This document shows positions 28,301 through 36,718 of a stretch of DNA of 64,000 bases, piece by piece (the first letter of the stretch is position 1; every line of letters begins with the position of its first letter). Below the pieces are notes generated by a model. It had not been told where the DNA came from. It was given only the letters and a program-made list of their open reading frames with translations, and did not search any database. Both the position numbers and the translations under genes were made by a program. The stretch is from Larkinella knui (lineage in GTDB: Bacteria; Bacteroidota; Bacteroidia; Cytophagales; Spirosomataceae): assembly GCF_003858645.1 (NCBI RefSeq), contig NZ_RQJP01000006.1, forward strand, positions 124,001-188,000. The letters are read 5' to 3'.

Positions 28301-30417
28301 TCAATTGTCATTCCACCTTTTATACTGGGGTAGGTGGTCAGCAAACCCACCTGCGAATTCAGCGCCAGTTTGGCGTTCGGATCGTCGAGCGTGCTTTTTA
28401 CATCCAGCGTGCCCCGGTCCAGTTCGCCTTCGGCGGCAAAATTCTGGTAAGTATAGCCGTTCAACTCTGCCTGCCGGACGTTGAGCCGGAAAGCGGTTTG
28501 CATGGTTTTGAGATCGATTCCGTGGCCATCGACGGTAGCATCGGCCGTAATACTCCCGATCATTCCCTGCTGATTCAGCCAGCGTCCGGCTTCAAAATTC
28601 GCCAGGGCCAGCGTTCCTTTATAAGCCTGGCCTTTGCCGGCCACAAAACCCCGGACGTTGCCATCGAAATCGACATTTCCCCAGTCGGTTTGCAGCGCAG
28701 ACTTGATATTCAGGTTGTCGAGTTCACCCTGAAACCGGCCCGTCAGCCGGAGTTTGGGTGGAATGTTGAACGAATCCGGCAAGGTTCCTTTGGGCACCAG
28801 TTGCCGAATGTCGCGAAGTTGCGTCGAACCTTCAGTCAGGTTAATGTCCATTGCCATCCGGTTCATGTCGGTCACATTGCGCAATCGACCGCTGGCCCGC
28901 AGCCGCGTTCCCGACAGCATATCCAGTTCAAACGTCGGAATGCTCAGATTGGCCAGGGTCCCGCGCATCAGCGTATTGACGCGAATAACCGCCTGTTGGT
29001 TTCCGGAAAACGGGGGTGTATCGGCCAGAAAAGGAGCCAGTTGCAAAATGTCAGCCACTGCCAGCCGGCTTTGTTTCAGATTGACCCGCACCCCCACGCG
29101 CCCGGCTTCGCGCGGACGGCTTAGTTGACCGATGGAATCGTACCGCAGAATCAGCTGATCGCGGATGAGCGTCTGGGGTGTCTGCACATATAACCGGTTG
29201 ACGGACGTGAGCGTGTCACTATAAACGACGTCGGCATCGAGCCGCTGGAGCGCAAAACCGCTTTGATCGCGGAAACGACCTCCGCGAAACTTCCCGGAAA
29301 TCAGTTGTGGGGTATAGTGGAGTGCCTGAGCGGTTAGCGACAAATCGCGCAGATCGAGGTGGCCGTAATCCAGGCCGGTTTTCTGTTTAGGCTGGTTTTG
29401 GTCATCAAACCGGATGCGGTTTTTGGCCAGCGCCACCCGCCCGATGGTGGCTTGCCAGCCGCCCGAACCGTCGGCAGTGGCGGCCGTTGTTGAGGTGGGC
29501 GAACTTGCTTTTTTAGTCGCTTTGGTCAGGATAGCGGTTATGTCCGAATTTTCGAGTTCGAGGGATTTGATCCTGATGCGTTGCCCCTCCAGGTACAAAT
29601 AATCAGCGTTCATCGCCAGTCGCCCGGCCGTCCCTTTGGTTTGGAAATCAGCCTCTTCCACGTTAACATCCCAGCGCGTGCGGGTCAATTTCCAGGTACC
29701 TAATTTCAAATCGAGCGTATCGCCTGGCGATGCGGTAGTCGGCGTTTCGGGCGTATCGATGCCTTTATACAGCCGGGTGGTGGCCACCAGTCCGTCGACG
29801 TTGACATCGCGAAGGTGGTATAGGGATTTGGCCACGTTGGTTTCATCGAACGTAGCGCGCAGGCTGTCGAGGTACGCGCCGACATCGGCTCCAACCACAT
29901 CGTCCTTGTAGCGAATCCGAACGTTTTTCAGCGAAATTCCGGTCAGGCTGATGTCCAGCGGAGTGGCTGTCGTATCGACGGGTTCGGCGGGTCCACCCGT
30001 ATCGAAAGCATCGATAATGTATTGAAAATTGAAGGCGGTATCCGGCAGGGTCCGGTTCAGGTTCACCCGGATGTTTTCGAGTTCGATCTGGTTGAGGGCA
30101 ACCCGGTTTTTTAACAGCCCCATCATATCGAGATCAACCCGGAGCTTCTGGCCCGCCAGCAGCGTATCGCCTTTGGGAGTAATAAACAGCACATCTTCCA
30201 GGCCGACATAATCCGGAATATCATACGTAATCCGGCCGATCCGAAAGGGGCTTTTCAGCTTTCCGGCGAGGTAACTGTTCACCTGGCGGGTCACAAATTC
30301 CTGCCCCCAGGAGGTCGTAGCGACAACTCCCAAAAAGCCAATTACCAGAAAAATCAGGGCCAGTATGGCAAGAAAAAAAACCGTCAGAAATTTTTTCACG
30401 TTCCTTTTATCAGTCAC
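25387..30417 (-). CDS. tamB: TamB: translocation and assembly module / AsmA-like lipid transfer protein
   Basis: 1676 aa. A single N-terminal membrane anchor (FLTVFFLAILALIFLVIGFL, about residues 10-29) is followed by a very long beta-rich periplasmic part with AsmA/DUF748-like repeats. The C-terminal TamB (DUF490) domain covers about the last 450 residues (GRYDVTEGEYSLTYQVLKRT, FSIQKGSFITWTGDPLRAQL, then LLKGFDVDFNLLSS). TamB-type proteins span the periplasm and are linked to phospholipid transport and outer-membrane assembly. It is first in the tamB-tamL pair; no TAnnTTTG promoter was identified upstream. Confidence 0.93.
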   Translation of the reverse strand: MTDKRNVKKFLTVFFLAILALIFLVIGFLGVVATTSWGQEFVTRQVNSYLAGKLKSPFRIGRITYDIPDYVGLEDVLFITPKGDTLLAGQKLRVDLDMMGLLKNRVALNQIELENIRVNLNRTLPDTAFNFQYIIDAFDTGGPAEPVDTTATPLDISLTGISLKNVRIRYKDDVVGADVGAYLDSLRATFDETNVAKSLYHLRDVNVDGLVATTRLYKGIDTPETPTTASPGDTLDLKLGTWKLTRTRWDVNVEEADFQTKGTAGRLAMNADYLYLEGQRIRIKSLELENSDITAILTKATKKASSPTSTTAATADGSGGWQATIGRVALAKNRIRFDDQNQPKQKTGLDYGHLDLRDLSLTAQALHYTPQLISGKFRGGRFRDQSGFALQRLDADVVYSDTLTSVNRLYVQTPQTLIRDQLILRYDSIGQLSRPREAGRVGVRVNLKQSRLAVADILQLAPFLADTPPFSGNQQAVIRVNTLMRGTLANLSIPTFELDMLSGTRLRASGRLRNVTDMNRMAMDINLTEGSTQLRDIRQLVPKGTLPDSFNIPPKLRLTGRFQGELDNLNIKSALQTDWGNVDFDGNVRGFVAGKGQAYKGTLALANFEAGRWLNQQGMIGSITADATVDGHGIDLKTMQTAFRLNVRQAELNGYTYQNFAAEGELDRGTLDVKSTLDDPNAKLALNSQVGLLTTYPSIKGGMTIDKLDVTALKFYKDPLSVEGQMRFDFTSTDPVNPVGMLTARETVVRLNGKTYPLDSFYVKAATEGVRKIVEARLPFAKVNLDGQFEYTRLYDIVAGEFSKYIALPDLTYNPVNPPYSFNITMAVNQHPLLTAFLPALTRMDPVTLRAYIDNTRDTTFLASLKTGTIEYDTMRFQAVTMGLQAVAGRLTVQSQINAVHTAQVDLNVTRFNAEAIKNRLHFDIISEDSTGRAWYALSGNLGVADRAYQFRFNPDGMMTNYQRWTGDTTGYIQYSKEGILANKFLLQTGSQKILVNSIAPQPNAPLEVKLENIDLTNMAKLANQDTTMAGGLLNGDVVLRNVMTNLSFTGNLTVDSLKVMAKPLGNLTARFENTTDQRISTEIALTGAGNRARVSGFYKASDPANALDFKINLDELSAQTIEAFSFGQLRQTSGRLRGQVDVSGSMDQPRMNGSMLFDSLAFNVAYLNATYRIDDETIRFNEKTITFQDFSIRDALNRSLTTNGTITLRKLPDVAYNLRINATNFQVLNATRKDNDLAYGKAAISANLTVRGSGTSPTIGGSVKLEDDSKVTMVLPDQTASANEAREIVTFIDHNDTLALRKYLTVARPDTALPRIAFRELSNAQIDLSLEATEKSEITVIVDELNGDNLRIKGNARLNVGMTQSGAISLLGRYDVTEGEYSLTYQVLKRTFSIQKGSFITWTGDPLRAQLDITAIYQTTAVPSNLIANETSEQLRTASKQKIPFNVLLKMKGRLAAPDISFDIVMPEEDFLASRTVIDAVNSKLTQLRNDPSQLNKQVFGLMVLGSFIAETSSSSSGGGINTEEIARSSVSKILSDQLERFASSLLKGFDVDFNLLSSTQSAQANNTVGSRTDLNVGVSRSFLQGRLTVSVGRNFVLESNQNTITRNPNEVFDNLSLNYNITRDGRYMMRGYRKSDYQAVLEGYVIETGIGFVITVDYNQLNEIFRKPEEKVNQ

Positions 30418-30605
30418 CGGGTAGCCAATCGCCTACATTCCGTCTTAATCTCTCTTTAATACGCACTTTAGACGATGAATGTTGGATAGCGGGTCATCTT
30501 TCCATTAAAAAAACCGTCCGGCCTTGCATCCGGTCCCCTTTCCGTTACCCACTAAACCGCCTGGAAAGTGATTATGTTATTGTTATCGGGCTTTCTGGCA
30601 CTAGT

Positions 30606-30731
30606 TTATTTCGAAAAAACGCCTTTCGCAATCAAATAGGGAATGAGCAGCCAGAGCAGGCCTTTGATGAGGAAGAAGAGAAAACCCAGCCAGCCGACGC
30701 GCTTGAGCCATATTTTAAAACGGTTGTTCAT
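30606..30731 (-). CDS. Small 41-aa single-span membrane protein
   Basis: Read directly from the sequence: ATG ending at 30731, stop at 30606. The protein starts MNNRFKIWLKRVGWLGFLFF and ends PYLIAKGVFSK: a basic N-terminus, a hydrophobic span of about 20 residues and a short basic tail. Small proteins of this pattern occur in Bacteroidota; I do not know a function. It lies 188 bp upstream of tamB on the same strand. The flanks (30418-30605 and 30732-30956) show no other gene. Confidence 0.6.
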   Translation of the reverse strand: MNNRFKIWLKRVGWLGFLFFLIKGLLWLLIPYLIAKGVFSK

Positions 30732-30951
30732 GGTGTGGCTTATTCGTTAGATCAATCCCGGTGTTGAACCCGTCAGTTCTGAAAGAAATAATTCATCAAA
30801 GTTAGCCATCTGCCGGTTTATTTAAAGCCGTCTGCTGCTTTTTGCTTTTCTTCCGGCGTCCGGTCTTTTTTCAGCCTCGCGGATGGGCATATTTTAAATT
30901 CTTTTAATTATAGATTTCACCCACAAAATACCATCTGTGTTAAAATAACAC

Positions 30952-30959
30952 TACATTTG
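30952..30959 (+). promoter_or_regulatory. TAnnTTTG -7 box at the 5' end of the ECF sigma gene
   Basis: TACATTTG fits the Bacteroidota -7 element exactly, but no TTTG is found 19-21 nt upstream. It overlaps the TTG codon at 30957 that opens the reading frame. If it is a real promoter, translation must begin further down, for example at TTG 30996. Confidence 0.35.
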
Positions 30960-31604
30960 GTACAATTAAAGTTAGTCCTTGACGGTCATCATCCATTGGA
31001 ACGCTTTACTGCCGCTGATTATAAAACCCTTGCACCCCAGGAACTATGGCAACGCTTCAAAGCCGGTGACGAACTGGCTTTCGGCGAACTGGCCCAGGTG
31101 CATTACCGCAGTTTGTATAACTACGGTTTGCGGCTCACGACGGATTCTGAACTGGTTTGGGATACCATTCAGGATTTGCTGCTGGAATTGTGGGATCACC
31201 GAACGACCGTCGGCGATGCGGTATTTGTCAAAACGTATTTACTGAAAGCCCTCCGGTATAAACTTTTAAAAGTTCTTCCCCAAAATCTGGCTGTTCACCT
31301 CGACGAATCGGAGCCAGCTCAACTGCCCTTTTCCGACTCCATCGAACAGCAGATTATTGACGACGAAAACCAGACGGAACAAACCCGCCTGTTGCACCAG
31401 CTCATGGCGTCGCTCTCCAAACGCCAGCAGGAAGTGTTGTATCTGCGGTTTTACCAGAATCTGGAAAATCACGAAATCGCCCAGATCATGGGCCTGGAGC
31501 GGCAAAGCGTGGCCAATCTGCTTCATCGAACCTTCAAAGAACTCCGCCACCAATGGTCGTCCAGTCTGTTGCTGGTTTTTCTGGAAATGGTCCGATTAGC
31601 GTAA
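30957..31604 (+). CDS. ECF-family RNA polymerase sigma factor (FecI/SusC-locus type)
   Basis: Up to 215 aa. Region 2 is LWQRFKAGDELAFGELAQVH through DTIQDLLLELWDHR (about residues 30-78). Region 4 is LMASLSKRQQEVLYLRFYQN, then HEIAQIMGLERQSVANLLHR (about 140-195). No ATG is available: the frame opens with TTG at 30957, and TTG at 30996 (protein MERFTAADYKTLAPQELW) is an alternative compatible with the overlapping -7 box. Followed by a FecR gene and SusC with an STN domain, it fits the trans-envelope signalling scheme in which ligand-loaded SusC releases the sigma factor from FecR. Confidence 0.93.
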   Translation: MVQLKLVLDGHHPLERFTAADYKTLAPQELWQRFKAGDELAFGELAQVHYRSLYNYGLRLTTDSELVWDTIQDLLLELWDHRTTVGDAVFVKTYLLKALRYKLLKVLPQNLAVHLDESEPAQLPFSDSIEQQIIDDENQTEQTRLLHQLMASLSKRQQEVLYLRFYQNLENHEIAQIMGLERQSVANLLHRTFKELRHQWSSSLLLVFLEMVRLA

Positions 31605-31620
31605 ATCCCGACCCTCTTCT

Positions 31621-31770
31621 GGCCCCGCCGGGGCCACCTGTTTATAGCAATCCTATGGGTTGGGACACCAAGCTCCAGCGGAGCGTCCTGGCCTGTTCGT
31701 AGAACGCTCCGCTGGAGCTTGGAAACGTTGCGAACGGCCCAAATGCTATTAACAGCAAACCCCGCCGGGG
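31621..31770. repeat. Palindromic intergenic repeat, copy 1
   Basis: Nested inverted repeat between the sigma and fecR genes. The inner arms 31668-31686 and 31704-31722 are a perfect 19-bp match. The outer arms (about 31621-31649 and 31744-31770) carry a CCCCGCCGGGG palindrome and a TATAGCA/TGCTATTA end. Copies 2 and 3 share the design with compensating base changes. The rest of the 308-bp gap (31605-31912) holds nothing recognisable. Confidence 0.75.
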
Positions 31771-31912
31771 TAAGATGAACAGCCTTCTTCGCGTATTTCA
31801 ATCTGATTGAAGCCACTTTTGAATTTTCTCCAAAAAAAATATCCTCTTTTTGAGTATTGCCCCACCAAATCCGGCACTATAGAAGCAGAAGCCCTAGAAT
31901 ACTATTTACTCA

Positions 31913-33028
31913 ATGATTAATTATAGAACGTACGAAGCTGAAGACTTCCTGTTCGATGAGTCATTCCGACAGTGGACGGCGGAGGGTTCTCCGCAAGCCG
32001 CCGTTTTCTGGAATCGGTGGCTGGCTCAGAATCCGGATCGCGCCGATGTGGTTCGGCAGGCCCGGGAGCTGGTTCGGGCTTTGGACGACCATTACCGCGA
32101 CGATGCTTCCGACGACCGGTTGACGCATGAACTGACGAAGTTGATGAACAAAGCCGTCGAACACCGGGATGCCGAGTCGGAGGCACCGGTGCTGCCGCTC
32201 AATCGGCGATCCTGGTGGCGCTGGGCAGCAGCGGCTTCGGTGCTGCTGGTTGGCATCAGTACGTGGCTTTACCTGAATCGCGTTCCCAAACCAGCGCCGG
32301 ATCCGTACGAATACCTGACGAAAACCGTACCGATACCGCTTCAGGAAAAAGTCAATACCGGTCCGAAAGCGATCAATATTCTGCTGAGTGATGGCAGCGT
32401 GGTCACGCTGAATCCCAACAGCCGATTGAGTTATCCGAATCATTTCGACGCCACTACACGCACGGTTTACCTCAGTGGTGAAGCCTTCTTCGACGTGATG
32501 AAGAATCCGGCCAAACCGTTTTTAATCTATGCCAACAAAACCGTTACCAAAGTACTGGGGACCAGCTTTTTAGTGCGGGCTTACAGGGGCGAAAAAGACG
32601 TAACAGTGATGGTAAAAACCGGGCGGGTTTCGGTGTATTCGCAGAAGGATTATGAACTGGCGCAGCAATCCGGTCTCCGGCGCGTCGAGGGCGTGGTCTT
32701 GACCCCAAACCAGCAGATGACGTATACCCTGGAAGATAATAAGCTGGTGAAGGCGCTGGTTGAAAAACCGGCGGCTCTGATTGCCAACCGGCCCAGCCGC
32801 GAGCAGGTTTTTGAGGACGCTCCCGTTGCCAAAGTGTTTTCGAGTATCGAGCGAACCTACGGAATCAAACTGCTTTTTGACGAAGAAGCGTTGGCGGCCT
32901 GTCTGGTAAACGTGACGTTTAACGAAGAGAATTTACTGGAGCGGCTGGATGTCATTTGTCAGATTATCGGGGCTTCGTATGAGATGCTGGACGGGCAGAT
33001 TGTCATTACCAGCAAAGGATGCCATTGA
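31913..33028 (+). CDS. FecR-family anti-sigma factor
   Basis: 371 aa. The N-terminal cytoplasmic part (about residues 1-97) would bind the sigma factor. One membrane span follows (WWRWAAAASVLLVGISTWLY, about 99-118). The periplasmic FecR domain contains INILLSDGSVVTLNPNSRLS, VYLSGEAFFDVMKNPAKPFL and TKVLGTSFLVRAY. The C-terminal DUF4974-type domain (PVAKVFSSIERTYGIKLLFD, LDVICQIIGASYEMLDGQIV) resembles an STN fold and would contact the SusC signalling domain. It sits between the sigma gene and susC, as usual for such loci. Confidence 0.94.
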   Translation: MINYRTYEAEDFLFDESFRQWTAEGSPQAAVFWNRWLAQNPDRADVVRQARELVRALDDHYRDDASDDRLTHELTKLMNKAVEHRDAESEAPVLPLNRRSWWRWAAAASVLLVGISTWLYLNRVPKPAPDPYEYLTKTVPIPLQEKVNTGPKAINILLSDGSVVTLNPNSRLSYPNHFDATTRTVYLSGEAFFDVMKNPAKPFLIYANKTVTKVLGTSFLVRAYRGEKDVTVMVKTGRVSVYSQKDYELAQQSGLRRVEGVVLTPNQQMTYTLEDNKLVKALVEKPAALIANRPSREQVFEDAPVAKVFSSIERTYGIKLLFDEEALAACLVNVTFNEENLLERLDVICQIIGASYEMLDGQIVITSKGCH

Positions 33029-33109
33029 ACTTATTCCTAAACCCTATACATTTTTGTACCATCTCGACCCTTAATCCCCTCGCCTATGCCTGATTAACCC
33101 GTGCAATAC

Positions 33110-33145
33110 AAAAAAAGGTCAATGATGGTACCAGCATCACTGACC
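33110..33145 (-). terminator. Minus-strand intrinsic terminator in the fecR-susC gap
   Basis: Arms 33117-33127 and 33135-33145 pair around a 7-nt loop, and seven A (33110-33116) give a U-run on the minus strand only. The A/C mismatch on the plus strand (33122/33140) is a U-G wobble in minus-strand RNA. Neighbouring genes run on the plus strand, so this terminator must serve an antisense transcript. Confidence 0.6.
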
Positions 33146-33225
33146 CTACAAAACCCTTTTTAAGCAACCTCATCCAGGATGAAGAAGGGTATTTTTTGTC
33201 TATTCGTAACCCCAAACAGCCAAAA
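33110..33225 (-). ncRNA. Candidate cis-antisense sRNA in the susC leader
   Basis: A -7 box TACTTTTG (minus strand, 33232-33239) overlaps the susC start codon and would start an RNA near 33225 that ends at the terminator 33117-33145, about 110 nt, fully antisense to the susC leader. The -33 element is weak (a TTG 14 nt upstream). In Bacteroides, cis-encoded antisense sRNAs in susC leaders of ECF/anti-sigma-controlled loci are known to repress uptake of the glycan. Position, size and locus type agree; expression is not shown. Confidence 0.4.
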
Positions 33226-33238
33226 AACAACCAAAAGT

Positions 33239-36200
33239 ATGAAAAAACTTCGACAACCGCTTAGCCTGTTGCGTAGCTTTATGAAATTGACTTTCTACCA
33301 GTTACTCCTGGCCGCGCTGTTCACCGGACTGGCCTTTGCCCGCCCGGTTGAAGCGCAGCGAATCATGGATCAGCGCATTACGATCCAGGCCACCAACCAG
33401 CCCATGAAGACGGTTTTGAGCCAGCTCGGAAAAGAGGCCGACGTTCGCTTTGCCTACCGCTCGGCCCTGGTGCAGTTGAATCAGCGCGTATCGTTCAACG
33501 CCACTAACCAACCGCTGAGCGAAATACTGGATAAATTACTGAAACCGCTCAGTTTGACCTACTACGTAAAAGGTCGCCAGATTATTCTCAATCTGGAACC
33601 GCTGCCCATTCCGTCGGCGGAAGAGGTGTTGCGCAACAACGACGCAGCCGCTGTTGACCAAACGATAGCGGGAACGGTTTCTGACGAAGCCGGTGTTCGT
33701 CTTCCGGGAGTGAGTGTGGTGGTAAAAGGCACCACGCGCGGTACGACCACGGACGGCAATGGTCAATACCGCCTGAACCTGCTTACGGGCGACGCCATTC
33801 TGGTGTTCAGTTTTGTCGGGTATACGTCCCAGGAAATTACGGTGGGTAACCGGACGGAGATAAACGTCAGCTTATTGACCGATACCAAAAACCTCAGCGA
33901 AGTGGTCGTGGTCGGGTACGGCACGCAGAAACGGTCGGACCTGACGGGCTCGGTATCGTCCGTCAAAGCGCAGGAAATCAAAAACCTTCCCGTTCGCAGC
34001 GTCAATGAAGCCTTGCAGGGCCGGGCGGCCGGGGTGCAGGTAACGCGTCCGGACGGCACACCGGGTGGAAGCTCCGATATCGTCATCCGCGGTATTGGCT
34101 CCATCGGCGGCATGTCGCCCCTCTATATTGTGGATGGAATCCGGATGGGCGCGGGCAACAACTTCAACCTGCAGGATGTCGAGTCCATCGAAGTGTTGAA
34201 GGATGCCAGTGCAGCCGCCATTTACGGAGCCCAGGCTGCGGGGGGCGTCGTGCTGGTAACCACCAAGCGGGGAACCCAGATGGACAAAATGAGCATCAAC
34301 TTCAACGCGTACTACGGCGTTCGTCAGCCCCGGAATCTGTACAAAATGCTGAATACGGCGGATTATATCAAAGCCAAACAGGCTTTTGGGGTCAATACGA
34401 GCGGATATGGCGATCCGGCCACCTTACCCAATACCGACTGGGTCGACGAAGTTTTCCAGAACGGCAAAGAGCAGAGCTATTCGCTTTCGCTGGCGGGCGC
34501 ATCGGCCAAAGCCAACTATTATTTGTCGGCCAATTACCAGCGCGAAGGCGGTACCATCATCGACAACTCGTTTGAACGGTACGGTATTCGCTCCAATGCG
34601 GATTTCAAGATCAACAAACGCCTGAAGATCGGCGAAACGCTGTTTGCCTGGAAAACCAGTACGAATCCCGTTCAAAGCACCACGTTTCCCTTCCGCTCGG
34701 CACCCCTGGTGGCGGTTCGGGACGAAACGAATCCGTTCGGTGGCTGGGCCAAAACCGGTTCGTTTTTCACCGGTCCAAACCTGGTTGGCTGGGAAAATAT
34801 TCACCACCGGCTGGAAGATACGTATGCGCTCGAAGGAAATTTATATGCCGATTGGGAAATCACGAAAGGGTTAAACTTCCGCTCGACCTTCGGGGCGTCG
34901 ATCTACAGCCGCCGGAACTATCTGTTCCGGGAAGCGCATGATTTTGGCGTTGTTAAAAACACCCTCGCCTACTTAACCCGGACGCAGGAAAATCAGCGCA
35001 ACCTGACGGCCAACTTCGTATTGACCTACGACAAAGCCATTGGTCAGCACGAATTCAAGGCGATGGCGGGTTACGAAGCCTTTCAACAGGATTTGAGCAA
35101 TTTAACGGCCGAAGCGCAGGGCTTTCAGATTATTACCTATAACCTGGGCCTGAGCACCGACCCCAGCACCTACCGCGCCAGCGGTGGCGAATACCCGCAA
35201 ACCCGGCTTTTGTCACAGTTCGGCCGGATCAATTACACCTACGCTGGCAAATACCTGTTTACGGCCAACATCCGCCGGGACGGTTCCGACCGGTTTGGTC
35301 CCGCCAACCGCTGGGGTGTATTCCCGTCGTTTTCGGTAGGCTGGCGGGTAACCGAAGAAGCGTTTATGCGGAATATTCCGGCCGTTTCGAATCTTAAAAT
35401 CCGGGGAAGTTATGGCAAACTCGGAAGCACCAGCAACATTCCGCAGTTTACCTATCAGGCGTCTTACGGCGGTACGGGCGGCACCAACATTCAGGGATTA
35501 CCGGACGGCAGCCGTTCTAAAGGATACGCCCTGACCGCCCAGTTGCCCAACGAAAACATCAAGTGGGAAGAGGTGAACCAGGCCGATATTGGGGCCGACA
35601 TCGGGCTGTTCAATAACCGCCTGAATCTGGTCATCGACTGGTATAGCCGCCAGACCCAGGATATGATTTATCAGGTGCCGGTTCCCAATTCAGCGGGTTT
35701 TGCGGGTTCCAAAGTGTACACCAACATCGGGCAGATGAGCAACAAGGGGCTTGAAATAGCCGTTGACTACCGGGGCAAAAAAGGCGCTTTCACCTACAGC
35801 ATTGCCGCCAATGCGGCCTTCAACAAGAACCTGGTGAAGCAGTTGAGTGGCACCAACAACAACCCGATCAACGACGGAACGGGCGGTGATTACCTGGAAA
35901 GCACCATCGCCCGCACGCAGGCCGGATACGCCATGAGTCAGTATTACGGCTACATCACGGAAGGCATTTTCCAGAGCGATGCGGAAGTAACGACACTCAA
36001 CCAGCAGGCGCAGGAAAAAGCCGCAGCCGCCGGAAAGCCCACAACGGGCGTATTTTACCAGGCTGCCGGAACCGGCGCGGGTGACCTCAAATTCAGAGAT
36101 ACCAACGGTGACGGCCGCATCACGATCGACGACAAAACCTACATCGGAACTCCCTGGCCAAAAATGACGTACGGCCTGACGCTGAATCTGGGCTGGAAAG

Positions 36201-36688
36201 GCATCGACATTTCGGCCTTGTTTCAGGGTGTGCAGGGATTGGATATTTACAACGCCAACCGGTATTACACGCAGTTTTTCGTGGGGGATTACAACACCAC
36301 CAACGACATTTTCCAGACGTCTTTCTTCAACGGAAACGGCCTGACCGACCGGCCACGCGTGGGCTACAAGGATGCGTCCGGCAACTACATCCGCGACCCG
36401 AACTCCAACTACACTCGCATCTCGGATTATTTCGTGGAAAACGGAGCTTATCTGAAACTGCGTAACCTGCAAATTGGCTACACGCTGCCGACGGCGATTA
36501 CCAGCAAGATCAAAATGGGCAGCCTTCGCATCTACCTCCAGGGGCAAAACCTGATGACGCTGACCAAGTACAAGGGCATGGACCCGGAAGTGCTGGGCCG
36601 GAACGGAACAACCGGACGCGGAATCGACGCGATTTATTCCTACCCGCGCACCACACTGATGTCGATGGGAATCGATGCCACTTTCTAA
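33239..36688 (+). CDS. SusC/RagA-type TonB-dependent outer membrane transporter with STN signalling domain
   Basis: 1149 aa from the ATG at 33239 (MKKLRQPLSLLRSFMKLTFY...); an ATG 60 bp upstream lacks a signal-peptide-like start. After the signal peptide (cut near PVEAQ) comes an STN domain (RITIQATNQPMKTVLSQLGK, VSFNATNQPLSEILDKLLKP). Then follow a carboxypeptidase-regulatory-like domain (GTVSDEAGVRLPGVSVVVKG), the TonB box/plug (LSEVVVVGYGTQKRSDLTGS, VESIEVLKDASAAAIYGAQA) and the SusC barrel ending LMSMGIDATF. The STN domain fits control by the upstream sigma/FecR pair. Substrate unknown. Confidence 0.96.
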   Translation: MKKLRQPLSLLRSFMKLTFYQLLLAALFTGLAFARPVEAQRIMDQRITIQATNQPMKTVLSQLGKEADVRFAYRSALVQLNQRVSFNATNQPLSEILDKLLKPLSLTYYVKGRQIILNLEPLPIPSAEEVLRNNDAAAVDQTIAGTVSDEAGVRLPGVSVVVKGTTRGTTTDGNGQYRLNLLTGDAILVFSFVGYTSQEITVGNRTEINVSLLTDTKNLSEVVVVGYGTQKRSDLTGSVSSVKAQEIKNLPVRSVNEALQGRAAGVQVTRPDGTPGGSSDIVIRGIGSIGGMSPLYIVDGIRMGAGNNFNLQDVESIEVLKDASAAAIYGAQAAGGVVLVTTKRGTQMDKMSINFNAYYGVRQPRNLYKMLNTADYIKAKQAFGVNTSGYGDPATLPNTDWVDEVFQNGKEQSYSLSLAGASAKANYYLSANYQREGGTIIDNSFERYGIRSNADFKINKRLKIGETLFAWKTSTNPVQSTTFPFRSAPLVAVRDETNPFGGWAKTGSFFTGPNLVGWENIHHRLEDTYALEGNLYADWEITKGLNFRSTFGASIYSRRNYLFREAHDFGVVKNTLAYLTRTQENQRNLTANFVLTYDKAIGQHEFKAMAGYEAFQQDLSNLTAEAQGFQIITYNLGLSTDPSTYRASGGEYPQTRLLSQFGRINYTYAGKYLFTANIRRDGSDRFGPANRWGVFPSFSVGWRVTEEAFMRNIPAVSNLKIRGSYGKLGSTSNIPQFTYQASYGGTGGTNIQGLPDGSRSKGYALTAQLPNENIKWEEVNQADIGADIGLFNNRLNLVIDWYSRQTQDMIYQVPVPNSAGFAGSKVYTNIGQMSNKGLEIAVDYRGKKGAFTYSIAANAAFNKNLVKQLSGTNNNPINDGTGGDYLESTIARTQAGYAMSQYYGYITEGIFQSDAEVTTLNQQAQEKAAAAGKPTTGVFYQAAGTGAGDLKFRDTNGDGRITIDDKTYIGTPWPKMTYGLTLNLGWKGIDISALFQGVQGLDIYNANRYYTQFFVGDYNTTNDIFQTSFFNGNGLTDRPRVGYKDASGNYIRDPNSNYTRISDYFVENGAYLKLRNLQIGYTLPTAITSKIKMGSLRIYLQGQNLMTLTKYKGMDPEVLGRNGTTGRGIDAIYSYPRTTLMSMGIDATF

Positions 36689-36718
36689 TTCACCAGATCT
36701 TACTCAGTTGATACAACT

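Noticed and set aside
27652-29124. 490-codon open frame opposite tamB
   Set aside because: It is the antisense shadow of tamB; the tamB frame has clear domain structure and the antisense product has none.
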